Shown one piece after another: positions 33,385-43,283 of a stretch of 64,000 nt of DNA. Each line of letters opens with the position of its first letter. Within the stretch, counting starts at the first letter, position 1. The notes beneath the pieces are model-generated. The model saw nothing but the letters and a program-made list of their open reading frames with translations, searched no databases and was not told the origin of the DNA. The position numbers were made by a program, and so were the translations under genes. Source of the DNA: Beaufortia kweichowensis (taxonomy: Eukaryota > Chordata > Actinopteri > Cypriniformes > Gastromyzontidae); NCBI GenBank assembly GCA_019155185.1, contig CM032815.1:13690903-13754902 (forward strand), in the 5' to 3' direction.

Positions 33385-34762
33385 ATGTATTTGTTTGTTA
33401 TTTTCCTGTGCCTAGCCAGCATCCAGTGTCAGACCAGGCCAGACCCCTTTGTAGATGGAGACAATGAACCAAAAACCGTCCAGATAGTAGCAGGAAAGCC
33501 AGGTTATTTTTTGTGTGACCCAATGAGGGTAGGATGGGTTTCCTATTATGGCATTAGTGTCCCTTATGACCCATGGTATGCATATCACCGATGGGGAGCA
33601 GAGGCCTATTTTTGTAAACAACCCTGTGCATGGAAAGACGTGAGGACCTATAGTGATAGGACAAGAAATAAGAACCCTAAGTTTGATATGACCCCAGTGT
33701 TCAACCCAAATCAGGGAACAGTAACAACCAAAGTCGATAGATGGGTTTACACCTATAGTGTAGCGGCCATGACCAAGGGGGTAAAAAGATGTTATGAAAC
33801 TACATGTGGATTTGTAAGAGGCCTACCTAGAGATGTAACGTATAAGGGAAAGGGAATTAGCCCAGTCTATAATGTATCTGTCATTAATGCCACTGTAGAT
33901 ATGGAAAAAGAGTCGAGAAAAGGGTACCTGTGAAAGGAATGGAATATCTGTAAAGTGTGATTGGGTAAGAAACAACGATTCAGCTGCCGCAATAGTATGG
34001 GTGTGTGGAGGTAGAGCTAGGTATGAATTGCCAAAAGATAAGTGGTCAGGATGTTGTTACCCAGCCCTATTGAATACAGGAAGTATTATGCACAAAGAGA
34101 ATATTGCGAGGGAAAGAAGGTCTATTGTTGAAGGAATTCAAGAAGTGCCACATACATACAGAGGGACTAAGTTGTGGGACCCCTGGACATCTAGGGAAAC
34201 AGGAATAGGGTGGAGTATCTTTTTAGGAGGAGGAACATCAGCAGCTTTACTAAAACTGAATGGACTAGCATGGCAGGTTTTGGCACTGGCAAACAGCACA
34301 GAAAAAGCACTTACACTGATTAATGATGAAATGAAGCAAATGAGAGAGATGATAATTCAGAATCGTCTTGTTTTGGACACTTTGACCTCTGAACGAGGAG
34401 GGGTTTGCCGGATGTTAGGGGAAACTTGTTGTTTTCATATTCCTGATTATTATGATAATGTTACTGATGTGATTACCTACATGAAAAATGTCATACATCC
34501 ACCTGAAGATATGACCACCCCGTGGCTTAAATGGCTCTCTTCCCCGGGGTGGAAACAATGGCTTGTTACTACTGTTTTGCCGATTATACTGATGATTATG
34601 CTTGTTTTAATGATTATACCATGCTTGATGTCCTGTGTGAGTAGACTAATGGACAAAATGATACAAGTGAATTTTGCTAGACTAGGATATACAGGTTTAG
34701 AAATGATTGATGTTGATGCATTTAACCCTGATCACATGACTGGTATAGATGATGATGAATAA
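33385..34762 (+). pseudogene. env: Retroviral envelope, one frameshift
   Basis: The start at 33385 gives a hydrophobic signal peptide (MYLFVIFLCLASIQC). The in-frame ATG at 33307 lies inside pol and is less likely. The surface subunit runs to a frame change near 33920-33935. The second frame then carries a furin-type RERR (34109-34120), a glycine-rich fusion-peptide-like segment near 34207-34260, a heptad region, a CX6CC motif (about 34406-34432), and a membrane-spanning segment near 34555-34640 with a 40-residue tail ending at TAA 34760. This is gamma-type Env architecture. In the surface part CGGRARYELPKDKWSGCC is cysteine-rich, but a canonical CXXC is not clear. The single break disables it. 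Confidence 0.82.
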
Positions 34763-34837
34763 GTGGTAAATGAAGGCTCCTGGGGAAAGGGCAGTGCTCA
34801 CCTGGGAGCTGGATGATGTGAGGATGTTGTAAATGAC

Positions 34838-34847
34838 AAAAGGGAGG
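34838..34847 (+). promoter_or_regulatory. Polypurine tract of the retrovirus
   Basis: AAAAGGGAGG ends three bases before the 3' LTR start TGTGATGG at 34851, the position expected for plus-strand priming. Confidence 0.75.
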
Positions 34848-34850
34848 ATG

Positions 34851-35018
34851 TGTGATGGGAATTTTATATACTAGTGTTATATGTTTTTATGCTACATAAG
34901 TAAGCTTGGGTGTTGTCATTTACACACCCTTATTCGTAGGCTAAAACTGCATTTTTATTGTTTGTATACATATATGAGACATTTATATATTAGAGTTTTG
35001 TAGCCTCCAACTTAACTG
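34851..35018 (+). repeat. Retroviral 3' LTR, part 1
   Basis: Matches the first ~170 bases of the LTR at 27064 with small differences, then is cut by the Gypsy insertion. The last five bases AACTG are the Gypsy target and recur at 40299-40303. Confidence 0.9.
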
Positions 35019-35453
35019 TGTTACGGTGCTGGGTTAGAGTGAACAGAACGCCAGAGAGTACTTTAGAACAAGTCTTTACTGAAGCTTTTTCAAGCACAGA
35101 TATATCCAGGAGAACAGGTACAAGAACAGAGATCATCCAGAGAACATCATCACGTCAAACAGAGTAACAGGTAATAACCACGAAATGCCCACACAACCGA
35201 ACTAACAACAACAATACCCGACAAACTAGGAACAGAAAGCAGACTTTAAATAATACAGACAATAAACGCTAACTGATATAAAACAGGTGCAGGTGATAAC
35301 AAGGTGACTAGTGCAGACGGGATTACAAATACAAAACAGGTGAGCTGGTGCAAAGCAACATGGGAAGTGAAGTCCTTTTTTCAATAAACTGGGGAAAGTG
35401 ATCGGGTGACGTGATGGGGGGAATCCGATGCTGAAGGCATCGGCTCCGTGACA
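35019..35453 (-). repeat. Gypsy G 3' LTR
   Basis: On plus it reads TGTTACGGTGCTGGG to GGCTCCGTGACA. Next to it (35457-35466) is a run of ten C, which is a G10 polypurine tract on the minus strand, so this is the downstream LTR. Confidence 0.92.
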
Positions 35454-36909
35454 GTACCCCCCCCCCACGGACCGCTCCTGCGGGCCGCAGAGCGCGTCGA
35501 CAGGGCCGGCCTCGTGGCCTGGGACCAGGCTCAGAAGGGTGAGAGTTATGGAGCGCGGTGAGTAGAGTTGGATCCAGGATATCAGAGCGGGGAACCCAGC
35601 AACGCTCCTCAGCGCCGTATCCCTCCCAGGACACGAGGTACTCCAGCTTCCCGGCCCGTCGACGAGCCCTCAGGATGGCATCGACCCGGTAGATGCGGTC
35701 CTGATCGTCTAGGGGTGGTGGAGGAGGAGGCTCCGGAGCCGCTGGTGGAGGTCCCTCAGCATCAGATTCTGGAGAGGAAACAGAAACAGGGTCAACATAA
35801 GGCTTGAGTAGAGAAACGTGAAAGGAGGGGGCCAGACGGTAGGACCGGGGAAGTTGCAGCCGGTAAGTCACTGCATTGATTTGTTTGATGATGGGGAAGG
35901 GACCGATGAACCGTGGGGTGAGTTTCCTACAGGGCAGCCGTAGGCGAATGTCACGGGTGGAGAGCCAGACCAGCTGCCCGGGTTGGAAGACCGGGATTGG
36001 TGATCTCAGCTGGTCGGCTTGTTGCTTCTGCCTACGGACTGCAGCCTGTAGGTGGACATGGGCGGTGTTCCAGACCCTCTCACTGGCCCGGAACCAGTGG
36101 TCCACAGCTGGCACCGTGGAGGGTTCTTGGGTCCAGGGGAAGAGGGGTGGTTGGTAGCCGAGTACACACTGGAACGGAGTCAGTTGGGTGGTATCCTGGC
36201 TTAGCGAAGCTTTTAAGCGCATACTCGCCCACGGGAGGAAGCGATGCCAGCTGTGGTGGTGACGGTGGCAGTAAGTCCGGAGATACCTTCCGACCTCCTG
36301 GATCTTACGCTCAGTCTGGCCGTTCGCCTGCGGATGATAACCAGAGGTTAAACTAACAGAAATTCCAAGGAAAGAGAAAAACGCCTCCCAGACGTGTGAA
36401 ATAAATTGCGGTCCCCGATCTGAAACAATGTCCTCAGGTAGACCAAAATGCCGGAACACATTATGAAACAGCGCTTCTGCTGCTTGCATTGCTGTGGGCA
36501 GACTAGACAACGGAATTAGTTTACAACTTTTACTAAAGCGGTCAACCACTACGAAAACACAAGTATATCCTCCTGAACAAGGCAAATCAGAAATAAAGTC
36601 CACGGCAATGTGGGTCCATGGCCGCTGAGGAACTGGTAAAGGGAGGAGCTTACCCTGGGGCAGCCGACGAGGAACTTTGGCGATGGCACAGACTGAGCAT
36701 CCCTTCCACCACGAACGAGTAACATCTCCGGACATGCGGGCCACCAGTACGGGGGAGATCAGTGAGAGGGTGTGCTGCTGACCTGGGTGTCCTGATCCCG
36801 GAACACAATGGGCCGAGTCCATGAGGGGAACGCATGAGATCTTCTGGTACAAACAGTCTCCCCTCAGGACCTCCCGGCGGAGCAGGCTGAACACAAAGAC
36901 TGGCTTCAA
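35430..36909 (-). pseudogene. pol: Gypsy G integrase with C-terminal chromodomain
   Basis: One long open minus frame. The zinc-finger end CSVCAIAKVPRRLPQGKL is followed by the DDE core: HIAVDFISDLP (first Asp), DIVSDRGPQFIS (second Asp) and GYHPQANGQTERKIQEV (Glu). A GPF/Y-like stretch reads RFIGPFPIIKQINAVTYRL. A chromodomain at about 35705-35560 has YRVDAIL, LEYLVSWEGYG and CWVPRSDI. This core is intact. It is cut off from the upstream pol by a frame change near 36880, which is why I mark it as part of a broken polyprotein. Confidence 0.88.
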
Positions 36910-37512
36910 TCTGCTTATCCAACTCCCATTCGATGGGAGAGATCACCATGGCTGGAGGAAGAACGGGCTCTGGAGGATCTGAGCTGACATCCGGGGCGTG
37001 GATTCGAGAGAGAGCATCCGCTTTTCCATTCTTACTCCCAGGACGATAGGTTACTATGAAATTAAAACGAGAGAAAAACAATGCCCACCGGGCTTGACGG
37101 GAATTAAGCCTCTTTGCTTCACGAAGATATAACAAGTTCTTATGATCTGTATACACAATAAAAGGGAACTTAGCTCCTTCTAACCAATGTCTCCACTCCT
37201 CCAGAGCCAATTTGATTGCTAGCAGTTCTCGATTGCCGATATCATAATTTTGCTCCGCCGGGGACATCTTCTTGGAGAAGAAAGCGCATGGGTGAAGGCG
37301 TGCCGAATTCCCCTGCAGCTGCGATAGCACCGCCCCCACGCCTGTGGTGGAGGCGTCAACTTCAACCACAAACGGGAGCTCAGGCGATGGATGTCGAAGA
37401 ACAGGTGCACTACAGAAGGCTTCTTTTAACTGTTGGAAGGCCTCCGTAGCCTCTTGGGACCAGACTAACACTTTGGGCTTCCCTTTGAGCATTGACGTGA
37501 GCGGCGAGCAGA
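36890..37512 (-). pseudogene. pol: Gypsy G RNase H region
   Basis: A minus frame with FVVEVDASTTGVGAVLSQLQ, CAFFSKKMSPAEQNYDIGNR, ELLAIKLALEEWRHWLEGA, FIVYTDHKNLLYL and SKNGKADALSRIH, the standard Ty3/Gypsy RNase H sequence with its acidic residues. It links by frame changes to RT upstream (near 37510) and integrase downstream. Confidence 0.85.
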
Positions 37513-38821
37513 TTATACTGAAGTCTCGGATGAACCGTCGATAAAAATTGGCAAACCCCAGAAACCGTTGCGAACTGAGGATGGCTGGGGCCAGGACTGA
37601 ACTGCTTCGACTTTATCCTTTTCCATGAGCACCCCCGTGGCGCTGATCACATATCCCAGGAACTGAACCTCAGAAAGATGGAACGCACATTTCTCAAGCT
37701 TGAGATAGAGATTGTGATCTCGGAGCCGCTGGAGAACGAGCTGAACATGACCTCGATGCTCCGCGAGAGACTTCGAGTACACCAGGATATCATCTATATA
37801 AACAATGACAAACAAACCCAACACATCTCGAAATATTTCATTCATAAAACTCGGCATAACACGGTACTCAAAGTGTCCCGCGGGCGTTATGAAGGCCGTC
37901 TTCCACTCGTCTCCCTTCCGGATACGAATTAAGTTGTAGGCGCTTCTGAGGTCCAGTTTCGTGAATACAGAGGCTCCACGAAGATGTTCTATGGACGGGG
38001 AAATAAGAGGCAGAGGATAAGAGAATTTAACTGTAGCTTGGTTGAGAACACGATAATCAATACATGGCCGGAGACCCCCATCTTTCTTCCCCACGAAGAA
38101 GAAACTAGATGCTGCAGGGGAAGTAGAGGGGCGTATAAATCCTTGTTGAAGTGCCTCCCGAATGTAGTCACCCATGGCTTTCTGTTCCGGGAGGGACAGC
38201 GAGTAGATACGCCCCTTAGGGAGAGGGGCCCCAGGCAGCAGCTCTATGGCGCAGTCCCATGGCCTATGCGGGGGAAGTTGTGAGGCTCTCTCTTTGCTGA
38301 ACACATCCAGGAATGCTTCATACTCTGGCGGAATCGCCCCTACCCAGGGCTTAACACTATTGTCTGCTCCAGGGACTTTCGAGGATTCTGGAGAGAGGGG
38401 AACAGCAATAGGAGACATTACCAGTGAGGCAGACTTAACCGGCTTAACTGTCTTCTCCAGCGGCCAACTGAGTACATCTCCCGTTGTCCAGTCCATTTCT
38501 GGACGGTGCTTTTGAAGCCAGGGCCTTCCCAGCACGAGATCCACCGAGCTCCCCTCTAGCACCCAGAAGGACAATACCTCAGTCATAGCAGGTTTCCATT
38601 CGAGCCGGATTTGCGGAGAGAAAATCTGATTAGTCCTCGCCCTAAGGGCTTTCCTAAGATATCTTGCACAGGGATTGGCTGCGCTACTCGGTGTCTAGGT
38701 AGCCGGAGCCGTCTCAGCAGATCTGGAGAGATGAAATTTCCAGCTGCACCGGAATCAATTAGTGCTTTCACTGGAACAGAGACAGTGGAAGAGGCAATGA
38801 TTAGAGACGTTAGCGGAAGTT
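37513..38821 (-). pseudogene. pol: Gypsy G protease and reverse transcriptase
   Basis: Protease has ALIDSGAAGNFIS near 38770. A DILGKPLGR segment follows, and a frame change comes near 38590. RT (38586-37513) carries LPPHRPWDCAIELLPG, FIRPSTSPAASSFFFVGKKD, FTKLDLRSAYNLIRI and catalytic VIVYIDDILVYS (YIDD at about 37787-37798). Between EYRVMP and SFMNEIF about 11 residues that are standard in Gypsy RT (the YGL..AP..FQ block) are missing in frame, so RT is probably inactive even though the ORF continues. Pol lies in the -1 frame relative to gag. Confidence 0.85.
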
Positions 38822-39742
38822 TTATACCTGCTCATGGGGCGGCTGAATCGCACTCACCCGGGCATGAGGTGGACGCACTGGACAGGTAGCGAGGAAATGC
38901 CCGGATTCCCCACAGTATATGCAGAGCTGGCGAGAGATGCGTCGTTGTCGCTCCTCCTTGGTTAGATGAAAGTTATCCACTTGCATGGGCTCGGGTGCTG
39001 GAGGGCTCGGTGGAGCAGAAAGCGAACCGAGGAGTTGAGACCCTTGGGCGGCTGATGGCGCACGCGGAGCAGACAAGGAGTGTAGCGGAGGAGCAGTACA
39101 GACCGTCGGAGATCCACTTTGACTGGCAACTAGACGTTAAGCTATTCGAATAGACTTTTGGATGAAGGTTTCCAACTCAATAGAATCGTCATAAATCACC
39201 ATGTGCATCTTTACCTCAGGGGACAAACCTTGACGATACGCTGTGAGCAGCGCGGCCTGATTCCAGCCGCTGGTTGCGGCGAGAGTACGAAAGTGAAAAG
39301 CATATTCTGCCACCGATGATCGCCCCTGCCGGATTCTACAGAGTTGGTCTGCAACAGAGAGAGAAGAAGCAGAGTGATCAAACACATTCTTTACCCGCGT
39401 CGAGAAATCCTCCCAGGAGCGGGACTCGCGAGTTTCTGTCTCCCAGTAGCCTTGTGCCCAGCGTAGCGCAGCCCCTGTCATGAGGCTGATCGCGAAGTCA
39501 ACTTTGTCCGCTTCAGTGGGATGCAATTGAGGCTGCCGACTGAAGTACAAGTTGCATTGCAACAGAAATCCACCACACTCCTCCGCTACTCCAGAGAACC
39601 GATTAGGCATGGCCATGGGACTGCTAGTGACTGCAGGACTTACCGGCTGGGGAGAATAGACAGGCAAAGCGTTTAAGTGACGGGTGAGAGCGTGGAGAAC
39701 ATCCGTGGCGGCATCCGCTGTGCTGGGTGTAGCGGCTTCCAT
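38822..39742 (-). pseudogene. gag: Gypsy G Gag with CCHC knuckle, one stop
   Basis: The start at 39742 gives MEAATPSTADAATDVLHAL. The in-frame ATG at 39772 lies close to the leader. The retrotransposon gag domain includes FSGVAEECGGFLLQCNLYF and AYRQGLSPEVKMHMVIYDDS. A TAA at 39137-39139 interrupts between RIA and RLVASQ. The same frame continues to the knuckle CIYCGESGHFLATC (about 38915-38875), preceded by PMQVDNFHLTKEERQRR. It ends at TAA near 38822, where protease continues in the -1 frame. Confidence 0.85.
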
Positions 39743-39852
39743 CCTGGTGACAAGGGCACACAAAAAAAACAAAAAGCAAAAGACACAAAAACTGACAGGT
39801 ATTCCGAAATCTTCACGCCTCGCCGAAGATCCTTCTCTTGTAATTTTTGTTG

Positions 39853-39861
39853 GTCGGGTAT
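39853..39861 (-). promoter_or_regulatory. Self-primer-binding site of Gypsy G
   Basis: Two bases after the 5' LTR end (sense strand) lies ATACCCGAC. It does not start with TGG, so it is no ordinary tRNA site. Its complement GTCGGGTAT lies inside the LTR at 40067-40059, about 30 bases after a TATTTAAAG box, where the transcript should begin. This is the arrangement of Tf1/sushi self-priming. Confidence 0.6.
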
Positions 39862-39863
39862 AC

Positions 39864-40298
39864 TGTTACGGTGCTGGGTTAGAGTGAACTGAACGCCAGA
39901 GAGTACTTTAGAACAAGTCTTTACTGAAGCTTTTTCAAGCACAGATATATCCAGGAGAACAGGTACAAGAACAGAGATCATCCAGAGAACATCATCACGT
40001 CAAACAGAGTAACAGGTAATAACCACGAAATGCCCACACAACCGAACTAACAACAACAATACCCGACAAACTAAGAACAGAAAGCAGACTTTAAATAATA
40101 CAGACAATAAACGCTAACTGATATAAAACAGGTGCGGGTGATAACAAGGTGACTAGTGCAGACGGGATTACAAATACAAAACAGGTGAGCTGGTGCAAAG
40201 CAACATGGGAAGTGAAGTCCTTTTTTCAATAAACTGGGGAAAGTGATCAGGTGACGTGATGGGGGGAATCCGATGCTGAAGGCATCGGCTCCGTGACA
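39864..40298 (-). repeat. Gypsy G 5' LTR
   Basis: Same as 35019-35453 except four base differences that I can see. Sense-strand TATTATTTAAAG at 40100-40089 is the promoter box. Confidence 0.92.
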
Positions 40299-40571
40299 AA
40301 CTGAAGGATGATTATAGTACATGTTTCTTTTTCTGCACATAGCACTGAGTGAGCAAAGGTGGGGGCTTGTGAGATAGGGCAGGAGAGCATAGCACTGAGT
40401 GTGCAAAGGTGGGGGCTTGTGAGATAAGGCAAAAGAGCAGGAGGTGTGTAATAGAGTGAGTATAAAGAATGTGTGCTTCTGTGTACAGGCGCCTTCACTC
40501 TGCATTGACACAGAGCTGAACGCCTCTCATGAGATTAAACTTTTCATTGACTACACAATTGGTGTTTCACA
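40299..40571 (+). repeat. Retroviral 3' LTR, part 2
   Basis: Resumes with AACTG (duplicated Gypsy target), then AAGGATGATTATAGTAC, and repeats the 50-bp enhancer-like block and the TATAAAG of the 5' LTR. It is cut at 40571 by solo LTR B, whose target CACA ends it. Confidence 0.9.
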
Positions 40572-42114
40572 TGTAGTAGGATGAACACTTATCATCCTGC
40601 TTTTGTAATTGGAGGTTCGGCTCGTGGGAGGGGTACCCGGGTAGTATAAAAAGGGAAGTGTTCTTGTTGATTGACGTCATTCTTGTTGGACTGTTGACGT
40701 CATCGGCGTGCCACGGTTTAGTTCACACGCTGACTTTGGGCGGCGTTGCGGTTGTGTGTGGTCCGCTGGGACCTGTCGACATTGTGCTTATTGAAGCGTC
40801 ATGTTTGATTGTGGACATCAAGGACGAGTGTGTTCCTTTATGCGGTTGTCATTCGGCTCTCCGTGATTTTCTCTCCGGTGTTTTGTCTCCGGTGGTTATT
40901 TACTGATCGTGTGCCTGCACCAATCTGTATGGATTCGGGGCGTAAAGTAAAGCTTTATTCATGGGCTTCTAATCAAGTGGGCTCTGCGCGCTCTGTCTCG
41001 GACGATTGTGGTTCTTTCCTCTCTGCGGTTGCACCCTAGTGCGCCAGCTAATCACGAAGTCTTGCCGTTCACGTTTTCATTACTATTTTGTTTCATTTCG
41101 TATAAATTTAGTATTTAGTTTCTTTTGAGTCGTTCTGTTTGTTTCTTTGATAGGGTTTTCTTTTTTGTTTCGTTCCATTGGTTATTTTTATTAAGTGCAA
41201 ACTTTTGTTAATATTTGTGTGAATTATTGTTACTTTGAGTCATTGCTGTTCTTTTGTGAATGCTGTGTTCGTTTAATTGTTTGTTGAAATGTGTGAAGCC
41301 ATTTGTGTCATGAGCGTGTGTTAAACCTCCATCGTGGTTGATTGAATATGGCCATTGTGGTTTAATAATTATTTGATCTAGAGTACCCTGCTTAAACCAT
41401 CTTATTGGCTTCTTGTTATAAATTGTTTTTTGTTTTCTCATTTTCGAAGTGTCTGTTTGGTACTGAACTCTAGTGGGGTTTCCCCGGAGTTATTGTGCTT
41501 CTGGATTCATATGTCTTTTTCTTTTGGCAGGGCCTGGGCACCAGAGTGGAAGGCTAACTCACGATTGTGGTGGTGGTATTTCTCTCACTGTGTGACATAC
41601 TAAGCACTTGTGAGTGTGTGTGCTGTGACTTGCTGTGATCTTTTGGATGTATGTGGATTTCACTAGGGTTTGATGCCAGTTTTGTATTGGTTGGTAAGCC
41701 CTAGACCCCTTGCCTCAGGTAATATCTGCAAATTCTGGCCCATTGCCATTCCTACATAATGTTTTAATAATTGTCTTTGTACGTATTTACTCTCTGAATG
41801 TTTACATGATCATTGTTTTTATATATAATCTCATTCAGAGTAATGTCTCCTTCCTCTTTTTAAGATGTGACTGGTTGCTGTGTCGAGTTATGTAAAATCT
41901 TGTGTGTAATAAAGTATTTTTATATTATAAATTCAGTGTCTCTGAGCCCATTAGCATCACGAATCTGTGAATTGCCTTTGATGTGCTTTGAATCCTTGGG
42001 TGAAAGTCCCAAGGTGGCGTAGTCAGCTCTGTGTGGTTAGAATATAGTGTATTACGAATTGGGCGTTCTTTTGCCCTCATATGTACACATGTCTAGCAGC
42101 CCCGCGCCACGACA
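40572..42114 (+). repeat. Solo LTR B, 1543 bp
   Basis: Starts TGTAGTAGGATGAACACTT and ends GCGCCACGACA, flanked by the 4-bp duplication CACA (40568-40571 and 42115-42118) inside the retroviral LTR. TATAAAAAGGG occurs near 40648 and AATAAAGTATT near 41909, giving a 1.26-kb promoter-to-polyadenylation distance. The short ORFs inside have no recognisable domain. Long LTR and 4-bp duplication suggest a retrovirus or Gypsy relative that is otherwise absent from the window. Confidence 0.75.
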
Positions 42115-42142
42115 CACATTTTTATTAAGAATATCCACAACA
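42115..42142 (+). repeat. Retroviral 3' LTR, part 3
   Basis: CACATTTTTATTAAGAATAT followed by CCACAACA completes the LTR. The next bases, CATCAG, are unlike both the leader and the left flank. Confidence 0.88.
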
Positions 42143-43283
42143 CATCAGATAAGGCTACCAGAGAAACTGCCAGACACCCTCTATAGGGCAGCCTTATCAT
42201 CAAACTAAAACCCTCACCCAAAGATTCAGGCCAGCCTGGCCATAAAACTCCTCAGGACCTCCACATGTGGCGCATAATTAACTGGCCATGCGGCAGCTTT
42301 GGCTAAACAAAGGACACATCCCTACATTCCTTAATTTATAAAAATGGATACAAACTATCACATATTCTTTCTGTACTCTTTGAGAACGTACTTTGTAATA
42401 GTCATTTGTGTTAAATACGGAAGTTTTACAAATGCTATTCACATATGAATGAATTCATGCATGATAGTTTAACATCTTTTTGTCATGTTTATACTCTTTG
42501 TATTCAGGACAAAGCCAAAGGTATTTTGAAAGTGGTTTGGGAAGTGAGAATTGCATAGGTAAAACAGTGAAGACACAGTTTTAATGCTGTGCTTTACTCT
42601 ATGGAAATACGTTCACTACTGAGGCAAAAGGATGAGTGAGCCCTCTCTGACATCATCAGCCAATCACAGCCCTGCAAGGGACAAGCGGCAAAATGCAATC
42701 TCCTCCTTATCTGAAAGGGGATAAAAGTACCCTTTCAACACAAATTCCCCATTCTGAGTTTCCAGGCTGTTGTGCTAGGAAGCATAACAGCAACACCCGT
42801 TCTGAGTTTCCAGGCTCTGTGCTGGGAAGCATAACAGCAACACCCGTTCTGAGTTTCCGGCTGTTGTGCTAGGAAGCATAACAGATCACCCGTTCTGGGT
42901 TTCCAGCCTATGTGCTAGGAAGCATAACAGATCACCCAGTTCTGAGTCTCCCCGCAAGGACTGAAATAGAGAAACCACGTTCAGAGCCTGCTGTCCAGAA
43001 AGGCAATCACAAACGTCTGCAACAAGGTTAAGCCCAGGAGAGCAACCTTCACTTCCAGGTACCTTCATCTGCGTGTTGCAGATCGTCAAGGACCTTCCAC
43101 ACCAGCTTCAGGGCCTCATCTGCGCATTCCAGATCGCCAGGACCCTTTCGGTGCTCCAGGAGATTAGCATCCCACAGCGCTTCGTGTTCAAGGCTGTTGA
43201 ACGGATTCAGACTCCTTCTCGACTGCAACAAGGCCCAACCTCACCAGTGGAAGACGTCGCCACCATTGGACTGCTCACGTGAA
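42143..43283 (+). other. LTR-like segment C, left part
   Basis: Non-coding. It has a TATA-like GGATAAAAGTACCC near 42719, followed by a five-copy tandem repeat and then DNA cut by an L2 LINE at about 43284. The sequence right of the LINE (45958-46190) contains AAATAAATCCTCTTTT near 46118, a plausible polyadenylation signal. Together they look like one LTR or an element's promoter end. The start of C was not found. Confidence 0.4.
42752..42960. repeat. Five-copy 45-48-bp tandem repeat
   Basis: Units begin TTCTGAGTTTCC at 42752, 42800, 42847, 42893 and 42940, each continuing GTGCTAGGAAGCATAACAG with small changes. It lies just downstream of the TATA-like box, in what would be the transcribed leader. 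Confidence 0.85.

Larger units (their letters stand above)
35019..40298 (-). mobile_element. Gypsy chromovirus (family G), near-complete, minus strand
   Basis: 5280 bp, two 435-bp LTRs, flanked by the 5-bp duplication AACTG (35014-35018 and 40299-40303) inside the retroviral LTR. The order on the minus strand is LTR, gag, protease, RT, RNase H, integrase, chromodomain, polypurine tract, LTR. By eye the two LTRs differ at only four sites, so the insertion is recent. A gag stop, a small RT deletion and two pol frame changes make the copy defective. The chromodomain and the self-priming signature place it with Tf1/sushi-like chromoviruses. Confidence 0.92.
27064..42142 (+). mobile_element. Endogenous retrovirus, full structure, split by two insertions
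   Basis: LTR, gag, protease, pol, env and LTR in one orientation. Its own length is about 8.25 kb after removing the Gypsy at 35019-40298 and the solo LTR at 40572-42114. The two LTRs match almost throughout (462 bp against about 460 bp reassembled). The type of Env (CX6CC transmembrane subunit), in-frame gag-pro with a stop codon between, and simple genome point to a gamma/epsilon-like teleost retrovirus. Multiple stops and frameshifts in gag and pol make this copy defective. The flanks ATAT and CATC show no target duplication. Confidence 0.88.
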
